From: an uncultured Anaerolineae bacterium
GTDB taxonomy: Bacteria > Chloroflexota > Anaerolineae > B4-G1 > DUEL01
Length of the DNA stretch: 10,273 nt
Reading direction: 5' to 3'
Assembly (NCBI GenBank): GCA_937942115.1
Contig: CALDFY010000058.1
Coordinates: 1 to 10,273, forward strand
The position numbers and the translations under genes were made by a program. This document shows, piece after piece, positions 1 to 5,394 of the stretch. How positions within the stretch are numbered: the stretch's first letter is position 1; each line of letters opens with the position of its first letter. Under the pieces are notes generated by a model, which saw nothing but the letters and a program-made list of their open reading frames with translations, was not told the origin of the DNA and made no database searches.

Positions 1-45
1 CCGAACTTCGTTCGGGAGAGGGGAGGGGTCGGGGGAGGGGTGAGG
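1..45. repeat. Edge-truncated GC-rich hairpin repeat
   Basis: A 6-bp stem with a TTC loop (CCGAAC, 7-9 TTC, GTTCGG at 10-15) is followed by a G-rich tail ending GGGGGAGGGGTGAGG. The same tail recurs near 437-468 and 3201-3244, so this is the right half of the same repeat family, cut by the window edge. No coding signal is seen. Confidence 0.75.
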
Positions 46-101
46 CCCATAAGCGTTAACTTAAGGCTGGCTTCGGCTCTCCGCTTCCCGCCGCCTCGGG
101 C

Positions 102-285
102 GCCGATTGGAAATCGGCCTCCCCCGGGGGCAACCGCGAGGGTTGCCCCTACGCTTCGCGCCGGGCGTCAACCTGCGTTGACGCGCGTCTCCGGAGGTCG
201 GCGAAGGCCGACCTTGTTGCGAACGAAGTGAAGGGACTCGGCCGAAGGCCCAAAGAGGCTGGCTTCAGTCAGCGCCCGAGGCGGC
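102..285. repeat. Cluster of short hairpin repeats
   Basis: At least six small palindromes lie almost end to end: 102-118 (7-bp stem, GGA loop), 127-149 (9-bp stem, GCGAG loop), 152-160 (CGC-TTC-GCG), 165-184 (8-bp stem), 195-214 (8-bp stem, GAAG loop), 240-250 (GGCC-GAA-GGCC), plus an imperfect one at 258-273. Open frames that cross this stretch have low-complexity proline/arginine-rich translations and resemble no protein I know, so I treat it as non-coding. Part of it (about 165-285) recurs as a diverged inverted copy at about 10160-10255. Confidence 0.75.
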
Positions 286-327
286 GACCCAACTGGCGCA
301 GCCCCTTCAGTTAACGCATATGCCCAA

Positions 328-470
328 CCCTCCCCTCTCCTGCAAGCGGGAGAAGAGAGAGTTAAGGAAGAGGTTTGCGGCGGCCGAAGGCCGCCGCAAA
401 ACCCCTTCTTTCCCCTCCCCTCTCCCGAACGAAGTTCGGGAGAGGGGAGGCCAGGGGGAAGGGTGAGGCC
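328..470. repeat. Pair of long GAA-loop hairpins with G-rich tail
   Basis: The stretch holds two perfect hairpins. The first has a 12-bp stem (374-385 with 389-400) around a GAA loop; the same hairpin recurs at 10081-10105. The second has a 17-bp stem (414-430 with 434-450) around GAA and is followed by the tail GGGGGAAGGGTGAGGCCCAT, shared with the left window edge. The inner stem (CGAAC/GTTCG) differs from that of the related hairpin at 3172-3216 (TGACC/GGTCA), yet both remain perfectly paired, which points to selection on or copying of the fold. No gene is seen. Confidence 0.8.
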
Positions 471-621
471 CATCACCCGGCAGGCGATAAAACAGACACC
501 TGGAATTTTCATGCCGTCCAAAAGTGTCCCGATTTCGTTTGGAAAATGAACCATCCCGGCGCTTCCCACCCGGGTACCGCCGGGTAACCGCACAGGTGGA
601 AAAATATTTTTTGTTCTTCGG
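471..621. other. Intergenic stretch of unknown role
   Basis: These 150 bases are less GC-rich than their surroundings and not made of the hairpin repeats. They include an A/T-rich run around 599-616 (AAAAATATTTTTTG) preceded by a weak 6-bp hairpin (ACCCGG with CCGGGT near 568-585), which could be a poor terminator for something upstream of the window. Short frames cross it on both strands, but none has a ribosome site or a recognisable product. I see no riboswitch or tRNA. Confidence 0.4.
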
Positions 622-660
622 GAAGGGGGTGGCCCGAAAGGCCGGGGATGGGGTGGGGGA
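622..660. repeat. Fragment of the hairpin/G-rich repeat next to the tsaE promoter
   Basis: The sequence AGGGGGTGGCCCGAAAGGCC followed by GGGGATGGGGTGGGG closely matches 3210-3244 (AGGGGGTGGCCCGAAGGGCC and its G-rich tail), so it is a decayed fragment of the same repeat. It ends 8 bases before the -35 box of the tsaE promoter. Confidence 0.65.
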
Positions 661-667
661 CACCCTC

Positions 668-696
668 TTGCCCCTCTCCCCCAACCGTTGTATAAT
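668..696 (+). promoter_or_regulatory. Sigma-70-type promoter of the tsaE operon
   Basis: A perfect TATAAT at 691-696 is preceded, with a 17-base spacer, by TTGCCC at 668-673 (four of six bases match TTGACA). Transcription would start at about 702-704, that is 1-3 bases before the tsaE ATG at 705, so the transcript is probably leaderless. No Shine-Dalgarno sequence exists in the 8 bases between the -10 box and the ATG. Confidence 0.8.
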
Positions 697-704
697 CCCC
701 TCCG

Positions 705-1211
705 ATGACCCCGATTCTGGGCCCGGATTCGCTGGAAGTGCTCTCCCGCGACGCGGAGCAGACCCGCCGCGTTGGAGTGCGGCTGGGGGAACTGCTGCGC
801 GGGGGAGAGGTCATCTGCCTGGAAGGGCCGCTGGGCGTGGGCAAGACGGTCCTGGCCCAGGGCATCGGCGCCGGCTGGGGCGCGACCTCCCCGCTGCTGA
901 GCCCCAGTTTTGTGCTGGTTCGGGAGCATCGCCGCCTCTCCGACTCCCAGCGCCTGCTCCATGTGGATTTCTACCGCCTCCAGGACCCTCAGGAAGCCCG
1001 GAGCCTGGGGCTGGAGGATGATCTGGAGGACGCCGACACCGTGGTGGTAGTGGAATGGCCGGAGCGGGCGGTGACCGTTCTCCCGCCCCGGCGGCTCTGG
1101 GTCCGCCTGGAGTTTGCCAACGGGGACCGGCGGCGTCTGCTCTTTACGGCCCAGGGGGACGCCTACCTCCCCCTCCTTCAGGCACTGCGGCGGGTTGTGT
1201 TCGGAGGGTGA
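705..1211 (+). CDS. tsaE: TsaE, ATPase of the tRNA t6A37 threonylcarbamoyltransferase complex
   Basis: TsaE is the P-loop ATPase that works with TsaB and TsaD to place threonylcarbamoyl on A37 of ANN-decoding tRNAs in the cytoplasm. The 168-residue protein has the family's usual length. Visible motifs in order are a Walker A loop GPLGVGKT (41-48), the SPSFVLV segment (66-72, family SPTF-L), HVDFYRL (86-92) and VVEWPE (115-120), all hallmark TsaE blocks. The ATG at 705 is chosen because it follows the -10 box by 8 bases, implying a leaderless mRNA, and the family N-terminus fits. The gene is first in an operon; its TGA is one base from the tsaB ATG. An N-terminal stretch of about 10 residues before the first helix is not informative. 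The assignment is secure. Confidence 0.95.
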   Translation: MTPILGPDSLEVLSRDAEQTRRVGVRLGELLRGGEVICLEGPLGVGKTVLAQGIGAGWGATSPLLSPSFVLVREHRRLSDSQRLLHVDFYRLQDPQEARSLGLEDDLEDADTVVVVEWPERAVTVLPPRRLWVRLEFANGDRRRLLFTAQGDAYLPLLQALRRVVFGG

Positions 1212-1212
1212 G

Positions 1213-1863
1213 ATGCTCCTGGCCCTGGATACCGCCACCCGCTTCGCCAGCCTGGCCCTCCACGACGGGCGCGTCCTGCGCTACGAGGCCACCTGGGAGG
1301 CCGGCCGCCAGCACACGACCCAACTGATGCCCCGCATTGTGGCCGCGCTGGAGGAACGGCGGATCGGGCCGGAGGCGCTCACCGCCGTGGCCGTCGCACT
1401 GGGGCCGGGCTCGTTCACCGGCCTGCGGGTCGGGCTGGCCATTGCCAAAGGGCTGGCCCTGGCGCGCGGGATTCCCCTGGTCGGCGTCCCCACGCTGGAC
1501 ATCCTGGCCGCCGCCCAGGGACAGAGCCGGTCCCCCCTGCTGGCAGTGATTCAGGCCGGACGGGGCCGTCTCTGCGCAGCGCGCTACCACTGGCGCCGGG
1601 GCTGGCAGCGGCGGGAAGGGCCCTTCCTGACCACCTGGGAAGACCTCCTGGCCTCCGTCACCCGGCCCACTCTCCTCTGCGGCGAGATAGACGAGAGGGG
1701 ATTCCGCCTGTTAGAAGGATCAGGCGAAAGGATCACCGTTCTACCCCCCGCCCACTGCTTGCGCCGGGCCGGCTTCCTGGCCGAACTGGCCTGGGAGCGG
1801 GTCCGCCGGGGGGAGACGGACGACCCTGCCGCCCTGGCCCCCCTGTATCTGAACTGGCCATGA
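1213..1863 (+). CDS. tsaB: TsaB, TsaD-partner subunit of the tRNA t6A37 complex
   Basis: TsaB (YeaZ) is an ASKHA-fold, catalytically inactive paralogue of TsaD that dimerises with TsaD and is needed for t6A synthesis. The 216-residue product begins MLLALDTATRFASLALHDG, the usual first strand-turn-strand, and carries the diagnostic GPGSFTGLRVG (64-74) followed by the AKGLALA helix. The common D-A-R-x-G-E-V-Y block is altered to QAGRGRLCAARY (114-125). An in-frame ATG lies upstream within tsaE (1114), but 1213 is preferred: GGAGG at 1203-1207 lies 5 bases before it and the protein then matches the family N-terminus. The stop codon overlaps the rimI start (ATGA at 1860-1863), implying translational coupling. 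tsaD is not in this window. Confidence 0.94.
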   Translation: MLLALDTATRFASLALHDGRVLRYEATWEAGRQHTTQLMPRIVAALEERRIGPEALTAVAVALGPGSFTGLRVGLAIAKGLALARGIPLVGVPTLDILAAAQGQSRSPLLAVIQAGRGRLCAARYHWRRGWQRREGPFLTTWEDLLASVTRPTLLCGEIDERGFRLLEGSGERITVLPPAHCLRRAGFLAELAWERVRRGETDDPAALAPLYLNWP

Positions 1864-2465
1864 ACGCTCCCACGCCCGCTCCCCAACCGTTCCCTTTTCT
1901 CTTCCGGCCCATGCGGGAGGAAGACATCGCAGAGGTTATGGAGATTGAACGGTACTCCTTCCCCCATCCATGGCCGGAATCCGCCTACCGGAATGAAGTC
2001 CGCTACGGGATCAATTCCCTCTTCTACATCCTGCAGCCATATTCGGAGCCGTCCCCAGCGAACTGGTGGGACCGGCTCTGGAAGCGGCGACGGGGAGAAC
2101 GCTGTCCCGTCATCGGCTACGTGGGCATGCGCCTTCTCCCCGCAGAGGCCCATATCACCACCATCGCCGTCCACCCGGAGTGGCGCGGTCGGGGGCTGGG
2201 AAAGTACATCCTCCTGATGGCCATCCGGCAGGCCATGCAGCATCGCGTCCGGTTCGTCACCCTGGAGGTCCGGGCATCCAATCGGGTCGCCCAGCGACTC
2301 TACACCGACCTGGGCTTCCGGGTCACAGGCATCCAGCGGGGCTACTACCGGGACGGCGAAGACGCCTGGACGATGCGGCTGGGGCCGCTGGACGGGGCAG
2401 AAATAGAGCGCCTGGAGGAAATCCGCCGGGCGACGGAGGAGAGGATTGTGAAGCGTGAAACGTGA
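1860..2465 (+). CDS. rimI: RimI-type GNAT N-acetyltransferase
   Basis: RimI transfers acetyl from acetyl-CoA to the N-terminal amine of ribosomal protein S18 in E. coli; homologues often sit beside tsaB and tsaD, as here. The 201-residue product shows the family blocks: ERYSFPHPW (30-38), the acetyl-CoA loop VHPEWRGRGLGK (104-115), TLEVRASNRVAQRLY (134-148) and GYYRDGEDAWTM (161-172). It is longer than the usual ~150 residues because of an N-terminal extension, an insert rich in Trp and Arg at about 60-83 between two core strands, and a charged helical tail after 175. The last residues (IVKRET) are encoded by a heptamer repeat at 2448-2475. The start overlaps the tsaB stop. Its true acceptor may not be S18; family assignment is firm, substrate is inferred. 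Confidence 0.88.
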   Translation: MNAPTPAPQPFPFLFRPMREEDIAEVMEIERYSFPHPWPESAYRNEVRYGINSLFYILQPYSEPSPANWWDRLWKRRRGERCPVIGYVGMRLLPAEAHITTIAVHPEWRGRGLGKYILLMAIRQAMQHRVRFVTLEVRASNRVAQRLYTDLGFRVTGIQRGYYRDGEDAWTMRLGPLDGAEIERLEEIRRATEERIVKRET

Positions 2466-2475
2466 AGCGTGATAT
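2448..2475. repeat. Heptamer tandem repeat GTGAARC across the rimI stop codon
   Basis: Four consecutive 7-base units occur: GTGAAGC, GTGAAAC, GTGAAGC and the degenerate GTGATAT. The rimI TGA (2463-2465) falls in the third unit, so the repeat supplies the last codons of the protein and the start of the intergenic space. It ends just before the Shine-Dalgarno site of the next gene (GGAGG, 2480-2484). Confidence 0.8.
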
Positions 2476-2490
2476 AGGCGGAGGTAATTT

Positions 2491-3093
2491 ATGGAGGAAC
2501 TGGAACAAATCGCCGCACAAATCCGTGCCTGTACGGCCTGCATCCTGCACCGGGGGCGCACTATGGCCGTGCCGGGAGAAGGGCCCGCCGACGCGGCCAT
2601 CGTCTTCGTGGGCGAGGCGCCAGGCTTTCATGAAGACCAGCAGGGACGTCCCTTCGTCGGGCAGGCCGGCCAGTTTCTGGAGGAACTCCTGGCCGGCATC
2701 GGCCTGCGCCGGGACCAGGTCTACATTACCAACATCGTCAAGTGTCGGCCGCCGGGCAATCGCGACCCGCTGCCTGACGAGATTGCCGCCTGTAGCCCCT
2801 ACCTGGACCGGCAACTGGCCCTCATTCGCCCCAAACTGGTGGTGACCCTGGGACGGTTCTCTATGGCCCACTTCCTCCCCCGCGCGCGCATCTCCGATGT
2901 CCACGGCCAGCCCCAGCGGGTGGGGGGCATCATCTGCTACCCGATGTACCATCCGGCCGCTGCACTCCATCAGCCCGCGCTGCGGCGGACGGTGGAGGAG
3001 GACTTCCGACGTATCCCGGAAGTGCTGGCGAAGGCGGAGGGCGTGGCCGAGTACCAGCCTCCGCCCCAGCCTGAACAGTTGCGGTTGTTCTAA
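2491..3093 (+). CDS. Family 4 (iron-sulfur) uracil-DNA glycosylase
   Basis: The enzyme removes uracil from DNA, starting base-excision repair of deaminated cytosine; family 4 (UDGa) is typical of thermophiles and many bacteria and holds a 4Fe-4S cluster. The 200-residue length fits. The four expected cluster cysteines are Cys14 and Cys17 (CTAC), Cys85 and Cys101. Motif A appears as GEAPG (41-45), followed by GRPFVGQAG (52-60), NIVKCRPPGNRDP (81-93) and the late HPAA (154-157). The start is supported by GGAGG six bases upstream. The protein ends in QLRLF (196-200), which fits the QLxLF sliding-clamp-binding consensus. It lies 25 bases after rimI and is probably cotranscribed. Older annotations of the family as a phage-type DNA polymerase are misnomers. 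Confidence 0.94.
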   Translation: MEELEQIAAQIRACTACILHRGRTMAVPGEGPADAAIVFVGEAPGFHEDQQGRPFVGQAGQFLEELLAGIGLRRDQVYITNIVKCRPPGNRDPLPDEIAACSPYLDRQLALIRPKLVVTLGRFSMAHFLPRARISDVHGQPQRVGGIICYPMYHPAAALHQPALRRTVEEDFRRIPEVLAKAEGVAEYQPPPQPEQLRLF

Positions 3094-3095
3094 CT

Positions 3096-3270
3096 AATGT
3101 GCCAGGCACTTCAAGAAGTGCCCGGGTAACTATTCAGCCCTCCTCACCCCACCCCCAGCGGCTTCGCCGCTACCCCCTCCCCTCTCCTGACCTTCGGTCA
3201 GGAGAGGGGAGGGGGTGGCCCGAAGGGCCGGGGGAGGGGTGAGGCTGAATAGTTACGTGCCTGGCACATT
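3096..3270. repeat. Nested inverted-repeat element able to fold as a cloverleaf
   Basis: The outer arms AATGTGCCAGGCAC (3096-3109) and GTGCCTGGCACATT (3257-3270) are perfect 14-bp inverted repeats. A second 14-bp pair lies inside them (3126-3139 with 3243-3256), then CTCACCCC/GGGGTGAG (3143-3150 with 3236-3243). Within these are three hairpins: 3157-3171 (6-bp stem, TTC loop), 3172-3216 (21-bp perfect stem, TTC loop) and 3217-3229 (5-bp stem, GAA loop). The left side also has its own hairpin at 3105-3122. It contains no gene. It resembles a non-autonomous mobile element, and the GTGCCTGGCAC ends look like palindromes of the REP type; no target duplication is obvious. It fills nearly the whole gap between the glycosylase stop and the permease start. 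Confidence 0.85.
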
Positions 3271-3278
3271 TGCCCAAT

Positions 3279-5090
3279 ATGGAGAATCCGACCCTTCCGC
3301 TCACGCTGGCCATTCTGGTCGCCGCCGTCCTCCTGATCCTCAGCGAGCGGCTGCGGGCCGACCTGGTCGCCCTGCTGGTCCTGGTCGCCCTCGGCGCCTC
3401 CGGCGTCCTCTCCCCCCAGGAAGTATTCTCCGGCTTCAGCCGCTCCGCCGTCATCACCATCATGGCCATCTCCATCCTGGCCGAAGGCCTCCGCCGTACC
3501 GGAGTGACCGACCGGATGGGCGACCTGCTCCTCCGTCTGGTGGGGAGACGGGAGTCCCTTCTGGTTGTCGGAGCCATGATGGCAGGGGCCGCGCTTTCCC
3601 TATTTATGAACAACATCGCCGCCGCCGCCATCCTGCTCCCCACCATCTCGTCGGCGGCCCGCAAGGCCGGGATCACCCCCACCCGGTTGCTGATGCCCCT
3701 GGCCTTCGGCACCCTCCTGGGCGGCATGGCGACGCTCCTGACCACCACCAACATCGTCGTCAGTGGATTGCTGATAGACCAGGGACTGCGGGGGTTCGGC
3801 ATCCTGGACTTCGCCCCGGTCGGCCTGCCGCTGGTGGCCATCGGTGTGGCCTATATGACCCTCTGGGGCCACCGCCGGCTCCCCGTTCAGCCCATCCGCG
3901 AGCGCACCGAAGGGGTCCGTCCTCCGGAAGGAGACCTGGTCCAACTCTACCGTCTGGGAGAACGGCTGTTCCGCGCCCGGGTGCCGGCCGGGTCCTATCT
4001 GATAGATAAACCCCTTTCCCGCAGCACTTTCCGGGAAATCTACGGCTTGAACGTCGTGGGGCTGGAACGGGACGGTCGGGTGACGCTGGCCCCATCCCCC
4101 GATTTCGTCTTTCGGGAAGGGGACGTGGTGCTCCTGGAGGGGAATCTGGAGGAGTTCCGCCGCCGGGACCGTCCTCCGTACCTGGAGATTCTCCCGCCGC
4201 GCGAGTGGCGGGAGGAAGACCTGGAGTCTCCGGCGGTGGTCGTGGTGGAGGCCGTCCTCTCCCCCCGCTCCGGCCTCATCGGTCAGACCCTGCGGGGCGC
4301 CCAGTTCCGCGAGAAGTACGGCTTCACCGTCCTGGCCATCTGGCGGGCCGGGCGTCCCATCCGCACCAATCTCTCCGACCTCCCCCTCCAGTTCGGGGAC
4401 GCGCTGCTCCTCCAGGGCCCCCGGGAGCGGCTCCCCGTCCTGCGGAGCGAGCCGGACCTGATCCTGCTGGCGAACGAGAAGGAGTACCGGCCGGTGGCGG
4501 GGAAAGGCTGGCTGGCCGCTGGCATCGCCCTGGTCGCCCTTGCTCTGGCCGCCGTCCGCTACCAGGCCGTGGCGGAGGTCCTTCTGGGCGGCGCGCTGGC
4601 CATGATGCTGGCCGGTGTGCTGACAATGGATCAGGCCTACGAGGTCATTGAGTGGAAGACGGTCTTCCTGGTGGCGGGGATGATGCCGCTGGGGATTGCG
4701 ATGACCAAAAGCGGGGCGGCGGCCTGGCTGGCGGAACGGGTCCTGGCCCTCATCGGCGCTGCCGGCCCGATGGGGTTTCTGGCGGGCCTGTTCCTGCTGG
4801 CGATGGGGCTATCTCAGGTCATGCACAGCGCCGTCGTCGCCTCCGTTGTCGTGCCTATCGCCATCCAGTTGGCCCGACAGACCGGCCTGAGCCCGCAGGC
4901 GCTGGCGATGACCGTTGCCCTGGCGACCTCCACGACCTTCCTGACGCCGCTGGGGCATCCCGTCAACGTGCTGGTGATGAACGTGGGCGGCTACCGGGCG
5001 CGGGACTATCTGCGGGTCGGCTGGCCGCTGACGCTGCTGGTCTTCGGCACCGTCCTGCTGCTGGTGCCCATCTTCTGGCCGCTGAGATAG
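3279..5090 (+). CDS. SLC13-family permease with two RCK_C (TrkA-C) domains
   Basis: This inner-membrane protein belongs to the SLC13/DASS-like ion transporter group, sodium-coupled carriers of anions such as sulfate or dicarboxylates. The 603-residue product has the usual two-half layout: membrane segments from about 5 to 200, two soluble RCK_C-type domains (about 222-295 and 320-390), then membrane segments from about 410 to 600. The first half contains FMNNIAAAAILLP (109-121) and the second VMHSAVVASVVVP (514-526) and LATSTTFLTPLGHPVN (548-563), where SNT-like signatures are expected. The ATG at 3279 is chosen over a TTG at 3270 because the latter lies in the repeat; neither has a Shine-Dalgarno site, so translation start is uncertain. 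The substrate cannot be told from sequence; no neighbouring gene points to one. Confidence 0.88.
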   Translation: MENPTLPLTLAILVAAVLLILSERLRADLVALLVLVALGASGVLSPQEVFSGFSRSAVITIMAISILAEGLRRTGVTDRMGDLLLRLVGRRESLLVVGAMMAGAALSLFMNNIAAAAILLPTISSAARKAGITPTRLLMPLAFGTLLGGMATLLTTTNIVVSGLLIDQGLRGFGILDFAPVGLPLVAIGVAYMTLWGHRRLPVQPIRERTEGVRPPEGDLVQLYRLGERLFRARVPAGSYLIDKPLSRSTFREIYGLNVVGLERDGRVTLAPSPDFVFREGDVVLLEGNLEEFRRRDRPPYLEILPPREWREEDLESPAVVVVEAVLSPRSGLIGQTLRGAQFREKYGFTVLAIWRAGRPIRTNLSDLPLQFGDALLLQGPRERLPVLRSEPDLILLANEKEYRPVAGKGWLAAGIALVALALAAVRYQAVAEVLLGGALAMMLAGVLTMDQAYEVIEWKTVFLVAGMMPLGIAMTKSGAAAWLAERVLALIGAAGPMGFLAGLFLLAMGLSQVMHSAVVASVVVPIAIQLARQTGLSPQALAMTVALATSTTFLTPLGHPVNVLVMNVGGYRARDYLRVGWPLTLLVFGTVLLLVPIFWPLR

Positions 5091-5094
5091 GCGC

Positions 5095-5174
5095 TGTTTG
5101 TAGTCAGCCACGCAGCGCAGCGGAGGGGCGTTTCCAGACGGCACTCCCCTTCGTTTCGTGCCTTACTACGAACA
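5095..5174. repeat. 80-base palindromic element, copy 1
   Basis: The element starts TGTTTGTAGTCAGCCACG and ends CGTGCCTTACTACGAACA; its ends pair (TGTTTGTAGT with ACTACGAACA, one G-T wobble). It begins 4 bases after the permease stop. It has the same length and end sequences as copy 2 (5231-5310), but its inner stem has drifted (CACTCCCC in place of CACTCCGC). Confidence 0.85.
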
Positions 5175-5193
5175 TTGCGCAGCGGAGGGGCGT

Positions 5194-5230
5194 TGTTTGT
5201 AGTCAGCCACGCAGCGCAGCGGAGTGGCGT
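5194..5230. repeat. 37-base partial copy of the 80-base element
   Basis: The left 37 bases of the element (TGTTTGTAGTCAGCCACGCA and onward to GGAGTGGCGT) are repeated directly before the second complete copy, giving a tandem step of 37 bases. A further shred of the inner arm (GCGCAGCGGAGGGGCG) lies at 5177-5192. It looks like a truncated copy made by slippage or nested insertion. Confidence 0.8.
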
Positions 5231-5310
5231 TGTTTGTAGTCAGCCACGAAGCGCAGCGGAGTGGCGTTTCCAGACGGCACTCCGCTGCGTTCCATGCCTT
5301 ACTACGAACA
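5231..5310. repeat. 80-base palindromic element, copy 2
   Basis: This is the better-preserved full copy. Outer ends pair (5231-5240 with 5301-5310), and an inner 12-bp perfect stem forms between CGCAGCGGAGTG and CACTCCGCTGCG, closing a loop that contains GCGTTTCCAGACGGC with a further CGT/ACG pairing. An open frame runs through it into the glutamine synthetase gene, but the start of that gene lies downstream at 5395. Confidence 0.85.
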
Positions 5311-5382
5311 TCATCCGCACCGGGCGGGTGGCGAAGGGCCACACCGAGGTTGGCCCGAGGCGCCGCCTGCCCCCATCTCTGC

Positions 5383-5388
5383 AAGGAG
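5383..5388 (+). promoter_or_regulatory. Shine-Dalgarno site that fixes the glutamine synthetase start
   Basis: AAGGAG lies 6 bases before the ATG at 5395. The in-frame ATG at 5224 would add 57 residues encoded by the palindromic repeat and has no such site, so 5395 is the start. No clear -35/-10 pair is visible between the repeat and this site; a promoter inside or before the repeats cannot be excluded. Confidence 0.85.
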
Positions 5389-5394
5389 TGGGAT

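Noticed and set aside
374..400. Intrinsic terminator
   Set aside because: The hairpin is followed by AAAACCCC rather than a T-run on the plus strand, no gene ends just before it, and a copy occurs upstream of a promoter at 10081-10105, so it is better seen as a repeat.
168..1238. Open frame of 356 codons on the minus strand over the repeats and tsaE
   Set aside because: It crosses hairpin repeats and lies antisense to a secure tsaE gene; the translation is low-complexity and matches nothing known.
1584..2600. Open frame of 338 codons on the minus strand over tsaB, rimI and the glycosylase start
   Set aside because: It is antisense to three well-supported genes; no start signal or family motif was found.
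3096..3270. tRNA or other known RNA gene suggested by the cloverleaf shape
   Set aside because: Stems are far too long, and there is no T-loop GTTCRA, no anticodon arm of 5+7 bases and no CCA-adjacent acceptor stem.
5095..5310. CRISPR array
   Set aside because: The repeated units are long palindromes with uneven spacing (5095, 5194, 5231) and no unique uniform spacers; no cas gene is present.
5224..5394. Possible 57-residue N-terminal extension of glutamine synthetase
   Set aside because: It is encoded by the palindromic repeat, has no ribosome site, and GSI proteins start close to the FSTFDEARQF-like segment; AAGGAG points to 5395.
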